This document shows, in pieces, positions 1 through 11,479 of a stretch of 64,000 nt of DNA (its first letter is position 1; each line of letters opens with the position of its first letter). Made by a program: the position numbers and the translations under genes. This stretch comes from Desmodesmus armatus (taxonomy: Eukaryota; Chlorophyta; Chlorophyceae; Sphaeropleales; Scenedesmaceae): contig VIIQ02000621.1 of assembly GCA_007449985.2 (NCBI GenBank), forward strand, positions 359,270-423,269, written 5' to 3'. Under the pieces are notes generated by a model. The model had not been told where the DNA came from. It worked only from the letters and a program-made list of their open reading frames with translations, and did not search any database.

Positions 1-3000
1 GCGCACCCAGCGTGACAACAACTGCTGACACTCACACACACGCATCACAAGAAATAAGGGCTCATGAGTGTGATGGTGATGCCATCACACACAGGGTCAC
101 ACGGGTAGGGGCGCACCCAGCATGACAACAACTGCTACTACTCACACACAAGGTCACACGGGTAGGGGCGCACCCAGCGTGACAACAACTGCTGACACAC
201 ACGCATCACAAAAAATAAGGGCTCATGAGTGTGATGGCGTCACCATCACACACACAATGTCACACGGGTAGGGGCGCACCCAGCGTGACAACAACTGCTA
301 CTACTCACACACAAGGTCACACGGGTAGGGGCGCACCCAGCGTGACAACAACTGCTGACACTAACACAGACGCATCACAAAATCAGGGCTCATGAGTGTG
401 ATGGCGTCACCACCACACACACAAGGTCACACGGGTAGGGGCGCACCCAGCGTGACAACAACTGCTGACACTCACACACACGCATCACAAGAAATAAGGG
501 CTAATGAGTGTGATGGTGATGCCATCACACACACAAGGTCACACGGGTAGGGGCGCACCCAGCGTGACAACAACTGCTACTACTCACACACAAGGTCACC
601 CGGGTAGGGGCGCACCCAGCGTGACAACAACTGCTACTACTCACACACAAGGTCACACAGGTAGGGGCGCACCCAGCGTGACAACAACTGCTGACACACA
701 CGCATCACAAAAAATCAGGGCTCATGAGTGTGATGGCGTCACCATCACACACACAAGGTCACACGGGTAGGGGCGCACCCAGCGTGACAACCACTGCTGA
801 CACTAACACAGACGCATCACAAAATCAGGGCTCATGCGTGTGATGGCGTCGCCATCACACACACAAGGTCACACGGGTAGGGGCGCACCCAGCGTGACAA
901 CAACTGCTACTACTCACAAACAAGGTCACACGGGTAGGGGCGCACCCAGCGTGACAACAACTGCTGACACTCACACACACGCATCACAAGAAATAAGGGC
1001 TAATGAGTGTGATGGTGATGCCATCACACACAGGGTCACACGGGTAGGGGCGCACCCAGCGTGACAACAACTGCTACTACTCACACACAAGGTCACACGG
1101 TTAGGGGCGCACCCAGCGTGACAACAACTGCTGACACACACGCATCACAAAAAATCAGGGCTCATGAGTGTGATGGCGTCACCATCACACACACAATGTC
1201 ACACGGGTAGGGGCGCACCCAGCGTGACAACAACTGCTGACACTCACACACACGCATCACAAGAAATAAGGGCTAATGAGTGTGATGGTGATGCCATCAC
1301 ACACACAAGGTCACACGGGTAGGGGCGCACCCAGCGTGACAACAACTGCTACTACTCACACACAAGGTCACACGGGTAGGGGCGCACCCAGCGTGACAAC
1401 AACTGCTGACACACACGCATCACAAAAAATCAGGGCTCATGAGTGTGATGGCGTCACCATCACACACACAAGGTCACACGGGTAGGGGCGCACCCAGCGT
1501 GACAACAACTGCTACTACTCACACACAAGGTCACACGGGTAGGGGCGCACCCAGCGTGACAACAACTGCTGACACTAACACAGACGCATCACAAAATCAG
1601 GGCTCATGAGTGTGATGGCGTCACCACCACACACACAAGGTCACACGGGTAGGGGCGCACCCAGCGTGACAACAACTGCTGACACTCACACACACTCATC
1701 ACAAGAAATAAGGGCTAATGAGTGTGATGGTGATGCCACCACACACACAAGGTCACACGGGTAGGGGCGCACCCAGCGTGACAACAACTGCTACTCCTCA
1801 CACACAAGGTCACACGGGTAGGGGCGCACCCAGCGTGACAACAACTGCTACGACTCACACACAAGATCACACGGGTAGGGGCGCACCCAGCGTGACAACA
1901 ACTGCTGACACACACGCATCACAACAAATCAGGGCTCATGAGTGTGATGGCGTCACCATCACACACACAAGGTCACACGGGTAGGTGCGCACCCAGCGTG
2001 ACAACAACTGCTACTACTCACACACAAGGTCACACGGGTAGGGGCGCACCCAGCGTGACAACAACTGCTGACACACACGCATCACAAAAAATCAGGGCTC
2101 ATGAGTGTGATGGCGTCACCATCACACACACAAGGTCACACGGGTAGGGGCGCACCCAGCGTGACAACGACTGCTGACACACACGCATCACAAGAAATAA
2201 GGGCTCATGAGTGTGATGGCGTCACCATCACACACACAAGGTCACACGGGTAGGGGGGCACCCAGCGTGACAACAACTGCTACTACTCACACACAAGGTC
2301 ACACGGGTAGGGGCGCACCCAGCGTGACAACAACTGCTGACACACACGCATCACAAAAAATCAGGGCTCATGAGTGTGATGGCGTCACCATCACACACAC
2401 AAGGTCACACGGGTAGGTGCGCACCCAGCGTGACAACGACTGCTGACACACACGCATCACAAATAATCAGGGCTCATGAGTGTGATGGCGTCACCATCAC
2501 ACACACAAGGTCACACGGGTAGGGGCGCACCCAGCGTGACAACAACTGCTGACACACACGCATCACAAAAAATAAGGGCTCATGAGTGTGATGGCGTCAC
2601 CATCACACACACAATGTCACACGGGTAGGGGCGCACCCAGCGTGACAACAACTGCTACTACTCACACACGCATCACAAGAAATAAGGGCTCATGACTGTG
2701 ATAGTGATGCCATCACACACACAAGGTCACACGGGTAGGGGCGCACCCAGCGTGACAACAACTGCTACTACTCACACACAAGGTCACACGGGTAGGGGCG
2801 CACCCAGCGTGACAACAACTGCTGACACACACGCATCACAAAAAATCAGGGCTCATGAGTGTGATGGCGTCACCATCACACACACAAGGTCACACGGGTA
2901 GGTGCGCACCCAGCGTGACAACGACTGCTGACACACACGCATCACAAGAAATAAGGGCTCATGAGTGTGATGGCGTCACCATCACACACACAAGGTCACA

Positions 3001-4008
3001 CGGGTAGGGGGGCACCCAGCGTGACAACAACTGCTGACACACACGCATCACAAAAAAACAGGGCTCATGAGTGTGATGGCGTCACCATCACACACACAAT
3101 GTCACACGGGTAGGGGCGCACCCAGCGTGACAACAACTGCTACTACTCACACACGCATCACAAGAAATAAGGGCTCATGACTGTGATAGTGATGCCATCA
3201 CACACACAAGGTCACACGGGTAGGGGCGCACCCAGCGTGACAACAACTGCTACTACTCACACACAATGTCACACGGGTAGGGGCGCACCCAGCGTGACAA
3301 CAACTGCTACTACTCACACACGCATCACAAGAAATAAGGGCTCATGACTGTGATAGTGATGCCATCACACACACAAGGTCACACGGGTAGGGGCGCACCC
3401 AGCGTGACAACAACTGCTACTACTCACACACAAGGTCACACGGGTAGGGGCGCACCCAGCGTGACAACAACTGCTGACACTAACACACACGCATCACAGA
3501 AAATAAGGGCTCATGAGTGTGATGGCGTCACCATCACACACACAAGGTCACACGGGTAGGGGCGCACCCAGCGTGACAACAACTGCTACTACTCACACAG
3601 GGTCACACGGGTAGGGGCGCACCCAGCGTGACAACAACTGCTACTACTCACACACAAGGTCACACGGGTAGGGGCGCACCCAGCGTGACAACAACTGCTG
3701 ACACACACGCATCACAAGAAATCAGGGCTCATGAGTTTGATGGCGTCACCATCACACACACAAGGTCACATGGGCAGGGGCGCACCCAGCGTGACAACTG
3801 CTAGTACTCACACACAAGGTCACACGGGTAGGGGCGCACCCAGCGTGACAACAACTGCTGACACTCACACACACGCATCACAAGAATTAAGGGCCAATGA
3901 GTGTGATGGTGATGCCATCACACACAGGGTCACACGGGTAGGGGCGCACCCAGCGTGACAACAACTGCTGACACACACGCATCACAAAAACAAGGGCTCA
4001 TGAGTGTG
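1..4008. repeat. Minisatellite array of 57-bp and about 106-bp interleaved units
   Basis: The whole stretch is built from a core starting GGTCACACGGGTAGGGGCGC, followed by ACCCAGCGTGACAACAACTG. The core is followed either by CTACTACTCACACACAA (57-bp unit) or by a longer tail containing GCATCACAA, AGGGCTCATGAGTGTGATGG and CACCATCACACACA (about 106 bp). Units vary by point changes and small indels, and the two types are mixed in higher-order blocks. The array is already under way at base 1 and ends near 4008, where unrelated sequence begins. The 57-bp unit is 19 codons long, so short open frames with an HTQGHTGRGAPSV motif appear on the plus strand. They are broken regularly by stops in the long unit, and I do not call them genes. 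Confidence 0.95.
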
Positions 4009-6329
4009 ATGGCGGTCCTATGCACATACAAGATCACCAGATAGACCGGGACAGGTACTGCCCCCTCCTGTGAGGCCTGCATCCTGGAATCCATCGCTGT
4101 AACAGCTGCGCCAATAGCCCATGGTCGGCAGTGTTGGCCTGTGTGGGGCTGGTGTGGCTGCGCTGGTGTGGCTGCGCTGGTGTGGCTGCGCTGGTGGGGT
4201 TGGGCCGCCAGGTTGACGATCAATGCTTGCCAGCAGGGAAAGGCTGCCTTCTGGAGTTGCTGCTGGCTGGCTGGCGCAATCGGGCGAAGTCTTCAAGCTG
4301 AGCGTCAGACCCTGCGAGTGGCAGCACAAATTACTTCATATGGCGTACGATGTTGGCTGCACGTGCTTGCAAGCAGATTATGGCACCCCTGCCCCTGGAA
4401 CACAACAGAGGCTGCAGTCACGACTTGACACATACCCCAGCTAGCTAGGGTGCTGAGGCCAACAGCAGCAGCAACAGGATCAAATACACCCCGTGAGCCA
4501 GCCAGGCAAACTCACCCCGCGCACATCACCAGACCGCAGCAGCCATCCACCTTTCCTTGGTAGCCCTTGGTAAAGGCATCGGTAAGGTACCAACAGATCC
4601 ATGGGACTTGGTGGGCTCCAGCTGAACTTGTACTAGACCTGTGGGGCAGGCAAGCAGCCAAGGGTGAACGGCAGGAAGCAAGTAGGGTGGCGCAGGCAAA
4701 ATGATAAGCCTATCTGTGGAAGGGTTGCATGTCGTTGCAGCATGCAGATTCTGTTGATGCACGACCAGCATGCCAGCAGAATGTTGAGGCTGCTAGCAAG
4801 CGGTCAGCAGACAACAACAGCAATGCGCGGGCAAGGCTGCTGATGCCAAGCTGTGTTTGAGAGACTGCCTGACAGCTGCATACGATCACGGTTATGTCGG
4901 CAGCATGTGGACCTAAGCTGACGACGAGACTGACCTGTGTGGTGGACACCGTGCGGTGGTGTAGGACCAGGAGGTACTGCTGGGTGGAGCAGCTGCTGCT
5001 GATGCTGAGCATGAATAGCCAGGAAGGATCCCTGCGACGCATACAAGCACATTTTTCATCCATATTGATGGTATGATAGCTGCCTTCATCATCCAACCAT
5101 GCATCTGCGCACACAACGGATTTCCTCTGCTTGAGCGATGTTGGCAGCTGCTAGGGCCACCTCGGCTTGAATCCACACGCTACATGATTCCACAGAGAAG
5201 TTGAGGTGAACCGTGCCCAAGCGAGACAAAGGAAGCCGTGTCCTACCTCTGCACCACCTGCGGAAGCCACCAGCATCCAGTATACCGGGGTAGTCTGCTG
5301 GGGTGCTGTCTTCAGAAGGGTTGTGGCCCGCTTGAAAGTTTGAGCCGTACGAAAAGCTATAACCCACTGCGAGCTGCAGCTGGAGGCGAGACTGGCACGA
5401 GAAAGGCCACTGCATTTGCCGACTGCTTCTGCTTGAGTTGATAATGGTAATACAGATACACTGAAAGATTGTCCAGTCTTTTGCGGGAGGTGCATATGGG
5501 AAAGTTGACATGGGGAGCGGCTTAGCCAGGCTTGCCCGACCACGACCCAAATTCAATGGCGTTTGAAACAGCAAAATAACAAACTAGCATAGGGCTCCGT
5601 TTCCACATATAAGGGCACTGGAGTGAAATTAATGCATCAAGAAAAATAATTGCGGGCAGAGGTTTCATCCCGCCAGCCATCTCCCGCCGTTTGAGCCGAC
5701 CAGCCAGCAGTAAGCCAGCAGGGTAGGACAAGAAAATGCATCACAGTCCTCCAACTACACAGATTTTTCTTCTGGTCATCTCAGACTAGAACCATCCTGG
5801 CAACAGAAAATGCCACAATCACACCTCACAATGGATTGCACATCAAACCAGTTGCGCGCCAACTGCTGTTGCTGCCACCAGGCTGCTGTTGCTGCCGCCA
5901 GGCTGCTGTACTGCCACATTGAACAACAGTGCGCAGGTGGAAGCTGCTGCTTAGAGCTTGCAACACCCTGCCCCTTCAGCACTGATGGTCTGAAACCACC
6001 ACAGTGACTGCCAGCGCCATCGCGGAATTACACAGCCTGGCTATCGCAACTGGGATCACTGCGGCACCAGTGCAAAAACATAACATGCAGCACATTCAGA
6101 CCCTGTGATTGTTGACGTTTTGTGGCAGCCTGCATCTCACTCTCTCAGCAGACTGAATATGCCCAAAATCCAGACGGAGGGAGAACCCCAACGTCAGCAT
6201 GCAAACCCTTGGAGTTGGGAGGGGGGAAGGAAGAGGTCAGAAGTTGAGCATTTTTCCTGAGGAGGCAAGTCCATGTGCAGCATGTCCACAAGAGACACCA
6301 CACAGGTCAGCCCTGTCATGCCTCTGACA
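4009..6329. other. Region without a recognisable gene
   Basis: Mixed CAG/CTG-rich sequence. It contains a small tandem repeat of a GTGTGGCTGCGCTG-like 15-mer (about three copies, 4148-4197). The longest open frames (for example 161 codons on the minus strand at 5089-5574) have no family motif I recognise and no clear exon structure. Nothing else can be supported. Confidence 0.5.
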
Positions 6330-6769
6330 CCGGCCCTTCTTACTTCTGCTGGGAGGCAGCCAACAGTTCAGCGCCAAAGCAGAGCGGTGACCAGCTTCTC
6401 AGGCCAAAGGAGCCTGTGGTGGCAGTTGGGGTGTGCTGGTCCCCTGCCGTGTCCAGCAGCGTAGCAGTGTGAGCGGCCCCAGCTTGCAGGACCGGCAAAG
6501 GCTGGCTGCCAGGCGTGCCATCAGACAGGCTGGCTGGGGGGCTGCATGCAACAGCAGCAGTGGCAACGACAGCATGGTGGTATCGTGCTGCTGTACTTGG
6601 GCTTCGCTGCTGCAGCATATCCCTCTGGTGAAGGCAGGCATGACGTCAAAATCTGCTTGACGCGTTGCAAATGACCCGTTGGCTGTGTGCACTGCTCCCA
6701 GTCGCCAAGCTGCCCATGATTTGATGAGCCAACAGAGTTGACACCTGAAGCGTGCACGCGTGTCCTCAC

Positions 6770-7308
6770 CTGAAACAGCGCAGCATTGCTGCCTCTGACA
6801 ACGGTGAACCAATGTGCACCAGGGAGCAGCTGGAGGGCTGCCCATCTGCCCAGACGGACACAGCTGCTGTCTCTGACCCTGCCACGGCATCACTGCTCTG
6901 GCCAGTACGCGAGCCCAAGTGCGCTGCTGAGCCTGGTGTGATGTGCTGCTCGCTGGGCCGGCCAGCCTCAGCCTCAGCCTGAGGTTGCAGTGCAGCCCCT
7001 GAGGCAGCACTGCCTGCTGCTGCCGCGGCCGCATCAGCTGGCACGGGAGCTTGCCTGACTTGCCACGCTGCAATGCTGCTGCTGTCAGGTGAGCCCAGCA
7101 GCACACGGGAGCACGTAGTGCTGTCGCCCATGCCACACTGTGCCTGTTGCTCTTGAGCCGCCAGCAACTTCGCCAGGTTGAGAGTGGGCTCCAGCTCAGC
7201 CCATTTTGCAGCCAGGTCGAGGGTTGGCTCTAACGCCTCCTCCTGCTCCTCCTCCTTGGTGTCTGCTGCAACACCTTCTGCCCCGCTGTCAAACTCTGGT
7301 GATTGCAC
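6770..7308 (-). CDS. Partial gene of unknown function, exon in duplication copy 1
   Basis: A minus-strand open frame ends at a good donor (TTTCAG followed by GTGAGG at about 6,769). The encoded segment is hydrophilic, with an acidic start (EEEQEE) and two tandem copies of an EPTLDLAKLLA-like motif, then a long Ala/Ser/Gln-rich tail. The same exon, better preserved, lies at 9258-9994. Retention of the reading frame and donor in both copies is the main support for coding. I do not recognise the family. Flanking exons are not resolved, and the exon's upstream side abuts the CA microsatellite. Confidence 0.4.
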
Positions 7309-7392
7309 CCCCCAGTCACTGCCCAGCTCCCTTGTGCTGGGGCAACCGTCTCCAGTGCACCTGAGTCAAAAGAAGTGGAGGGGCCAGGCAGC

Positions 7393-7792
<400 letters not shown>

Positions 7793-8470
7793 ACTTTTTC
7801 AACGTACTTTTTCCTGCAGGTTGATGATGTCTAGCGTCTGCACCTGCCACCGACGCACTGCTCGGTACTGAGCGATTACGTCACTGTTGCTTGCCTATCT
7901 AGTAGGACAGTCTTAGTGAGCCTGCATGTACCCAAGTACTCCCTCTGTCGACACACACGCACACATGGTTACCACAGACATGTGAGGTGAGGCGTGCAGG
8001 TTGCTGTGAGCTGCTGCACTGGAACTCTGTGCATGGAGACTGATCATCAAGCTGCCATCAGTGAAGTAAGCTCACTGTGGGGCCACAGACATGGCCTCAC
8101 CTATATAAACCCTCCTGCTCCGAGCCCATGTCTGCAGGTGGGGAAGCCACGCACACAATTGAGCAGGTGCTATGGCCTTCTGCAGCTGCTGTGCAGTTTG
8201 CTGGGGCTGTCCGTTTTGGGGTGGGTGGCACTCTGGACATGCCCGCAGCTGCAGGCCCAGCACTGCTGCTCAAGGCTGATGGGATGGCTGCCCTGCCACT
8301 TCCCTGCCTGCAGATCGCCTGCAGGTGACCACCCAAAACGCTTGCATCGTGCTGCGGAGAAGCAGTGCTGGGCGCTGCTGTTGGGCTGGTAGTTCCGACC
8401 ATGTTGGCAGAGGTCCCCATGCTGCAGCACATGCACATGGACGGCACAACACATGTTGAACAACACAAGG

Positions 8471-8809
8471 TGTCAGTCACTGCAGCAACTGTGTGAAGGT
8501 TGTAGTCAGGGCGACAGTCCAAAGGAAGGAGGCAGCAGTCAAGATCACAGCGGTGTGACAAGGTAGCCAAACGTCCAGGATATCTATGAAGTATTGTAGC
8601 TCAGCAATATAGAGATTTCTGGAGTGGATTATGCTCACATAAGTAGCCAATAGTCTAGTAAAACACAATAAAAGATTTTACACATTGACGGCCGTAATGC
8701 CATTGGTTGAGAAGGAGGCAGCAGTCAAGACTTCCACTCAACGGAAGCTTCAGTACTGACTTGTCGGAAGCTCACATTAGTCACAGGGTGCAAGCCTGCA
8801 ACATGCACA
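8471..8809. other. Spacer between the two duplicated segments, no gene seen
   Basis: About 340 bp of lower-GC sequence between the duplication copies. No motif, repeat or open frame worth naming was found. Confidence 0.4.
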
Positions 8810-10400
8810 TGCAGACGCTTCTTACCTCTGCTGGGATGCAGCCAACATTTCAGCGCCAAAGCACAGGGGCGACCAGCTTCTCAGGCCAAAGGAGCCTGTG
8901 GTGGCAGTTGGGGTGTGCTGGTCCTCTGCCGTGTCCAGCAGCGTAGCAGTGTGAGCGGCGCCAGCTTGCAGGACCGGCAAAGGCTGGCTGCCAGGCGTGC
9001 AATGAGGTATGCTGGCGGGGGGGCTGCAAGCAACAGCAGCAGTGGCAGCGACAGCATGGTGGTATCGTGCTGCTGTACTTGGGCTTCAATGCTGCAACAG
9101 GTCCCCATGGAAAAGGCAATCAAGACAAAACGGTTGCAAACGGCCCATCGGCCTGTGTGCACTGCTCGCTACCACCAAGCTGCTGATGGGTGGTGCTTTG
9201 TCATGGTTTGCTAAGTCAACAGTTGACTTCTGACCCAGCCGGCACGCGTGCCCTCACCTGGAACAGCGCAGCATCGCTGTCTCTGACAGTGGCGATCCGA
9301 TGTGCACCAGGGAGCAGCTGGAGGGCTGCCCATCTGCCCAGCCAGACACAGCTGCTGTCTTTGACCCTGCCACGGCATCACTGCTCTGGCCAGTGGGAGT
9401 CGGGGAGCCCAAGTGCGCCGCTGAGCCCGGTGTGCTGTGCTGCTTGCTGGGGGCATGCTGGCCCGCCTCAGCCTGAGGTTGCAGTGCTGCCCCTGAGGCA
9501 GCACTGTCTGCTGCTGCCGCGGCCGCATCAGCTGGCCTGGCCTGCCATGCTGCAATGCTGCTGCTGTCAGGTGAGCCCAGCAGGACACGGGAGCATGTAG
9601 TGCTCTCGCCCCTGCCGCACTGTACCTGCTGCCCTTCAGCGGCCAGCAACTTTGCCAGGTCGAGCGTAGGCTCCGGCTGAGCCAGCAACTTTGCCAAGTC
9701 TAGTGTTGGCTCCAACACCTCCTCCTCCTGCTCCTCCTCCTTGGTATCTGCTGCAACACCTTCTGCCCTGCTGTCAAACCCTATCGACTGCACACCCCAG
9801 TCACTGCCCAGCCTGCAACCACCTGCACCTGGCTCACCCAGTGGTGGGCTTGCAGCTTGCTGCCACAGCGGAGTGCTGGCTGCTGCAGCGGGACATGGGG
9901 AGGCGCTGCTGAGCAGCTCCACTGTGCTGGGGCATTCATTGCAGTGGACCTGGGTCAAGGTGAAGAGAGGGGACAGACGGCAACACACATGCACACACGG
10001 TCAGCATAGAAGTCCGAGACACTGTGGGTTACTGTCAGCTGCCGCACATGGACTTGGTGCATGGTGGTTGATCATCAAGCTGCCACTGATGAAGTAAGGT
10101 CACTGTGGGGCCACAGAGCTGGCCTCACCTGGTGGAACTCTCCTGCTCCGAGCCCATGTCTGCAGGTGGTGAACCTATGCACACCACTGAGCAGGTGCCT
10201 TCCACAGCTGCTGTGAAGTTCAATGGCGCTGCCCGCCCTGGGGTAGGTGGCACACTTGCCATGCCTGCAGCTGCAGGCCCAGCACAGCTGCCCAGGGCTG
10301 CTGGGACGACTGCCCTGCCACTGCCCGGCCTGCTGACAGTACTGGCCATCTTGACAGAGCCCCCAAACCTGCAGCATGTGCACAAGGGTGGCGACACATG
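8810..10400. repeat. Segmental tandem duplication, copy 2
   Basis: Direct copy of 6330-8470 lacking the CA microsatellite. Shared blocks include TGGCAGTTGGGGTGTGCTGG, the exon at 9258-9994, and the stretch from CGAGCCCATGTCTGCAGGTG to the GCAGCATGT.CACAAG end near 10,385. Substitutions and small indels are scattered throughout, so the duplication is not very recent. Confidence 0.85.
9258..9994 (-). CDS. Partial gene of unknown function, exon in duplication copy 2
   Basis: Longer version of the exon at 6770-7308. It ends at a donor (GTTCCAG followed by GTGAGG at about 9,257). It encodes two complete EPTLDLAKLLA motifs in tandem (LEPTLDLAKLLAQP, then EPTLDLAKLLAAE), preceded by an acidic EEEQEE stretch and followed by low-complexity Ser/Ala/Gln-rich sequence. 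There is no membrane segment and no catalytic motif that I recognise. The true start and the downstream exons are not determined. Conservation of the frame between duplicates argues it is, or recently was, coding. Confidence 0.45.
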
Positions 10401-11479
10401 AAAACAGCTTGGTGTCCCTCTCTAAGGACTGCTACCACTTCACACGCGGATGATGTACGGAGCAGCAGGCCAAGCTCACAATAGCTGCATCTGGGTTTGA
10501 TGTGTAGGGCAGAGGCACACCTGTGGGATGGATCTGGCAAGAAGGGCAAGCCACGACCAGCGGCTGTGTCTGGCAGCGCTCTGAAGTCGACCACGGGATC
10601 ATCTGTGCTGAAGAAGCCGTCTCTGGGTGCCAGAGAGCTGCTGGTGCAACTGGGAGGGTCTGGCGCTGCTGTACGCAGCTTGTCCTCTGTTGTCCTGGTG
10701 TGGTAGCTGCTGCAATTGGAAGAGAGCAGGGTGCGGCACCCCTCACATCACCCAACATAACATATCGACCAACACTACATTCACATATTCAAGTGATAAT
10801 TGGTGTTTGTTGAGGGCATGCAGCCCTGCGTCAAGTTGCTCCCCATCAACTCAATACAGCTGACCCAAATCAGTGCAGTCCCGGGTGTGGCACACCTGAG
10901 CGGGCTCAGCGGCACAAGTGAGGCCGGCCCATCTTTGCCAGCCTCACAATCGGTGCGCTCTTGGCTGGCAAGCACCAAAGTAGGCAGCACAGCGGTGTCG
11001 GGCACGTCACTGCGGGCGCCAGCTGCTGCTGAGCTTGTGCTGTGGTCGGCCTGCAGGTCACATGAAAATGCATGAGCAGACTCCTGCAGCGATGATATGT
11101 GCATGCTCAATGCAAGCATCTAGATGGCTGTTTTGGGTGCCAGCTGCCAGACAGCAAGGATGCCTTCTGGCAGTGAAGCCACACCAACTCAGCAAGGTGG
11201 CGCACCGTTCCAGCCTGGTCCCTGCCTTGGCCTGCGCAAGCATCACTTGAGGCACCTGCAGCACGCACAGACACGCATGCACGCTGCTTGGACCTTCTCA
11301 TTGCCGCTTGTGCCATCTACGACCGATTGCATTTGTGTGTAATCCATGCCATGTTCAACAAAATGCCTTTTCATTTCAACATGTAGACACTACGTCATGT
11401 AGTATGATACTACAGTCTCAATGCCAGCTCAACAAACTATGCCACAAGGTGGAGGGCATATCATTTCATCATCCCAGCT
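10401..11479. other. Intergenic or weak minus-strand exon candidates, no recognised gene
   Basis: Minus-strand candidates exist: about 10,800-11,055 opens after a plausible acceptor (CCTGCAG) with a hydrophilic Ser/Ala/Pro-rich frame, and a further frame lies at 11,107-11,316. None shows a domain. They could be exons of a gene downstream of the kinase at 11,480, or chance open frames. Confidence 0.3.

Noticed and set aside
504..3958. Numerous 66-97 codon open frames in the minisatellite
   Set aside because: They are translations of the same repeat, start and stop at repeat-borne codons and have no independent coding signal.
1..4008. CRISPR-like array or telomeric repeat
   Set aside because: There are no unique spacers between constant repeats, and the GGGTAGGGG stretch is not a telomeric TTTAGGG/TTTTAGGG array. 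The setting is a eukaryotic nuclear genome.
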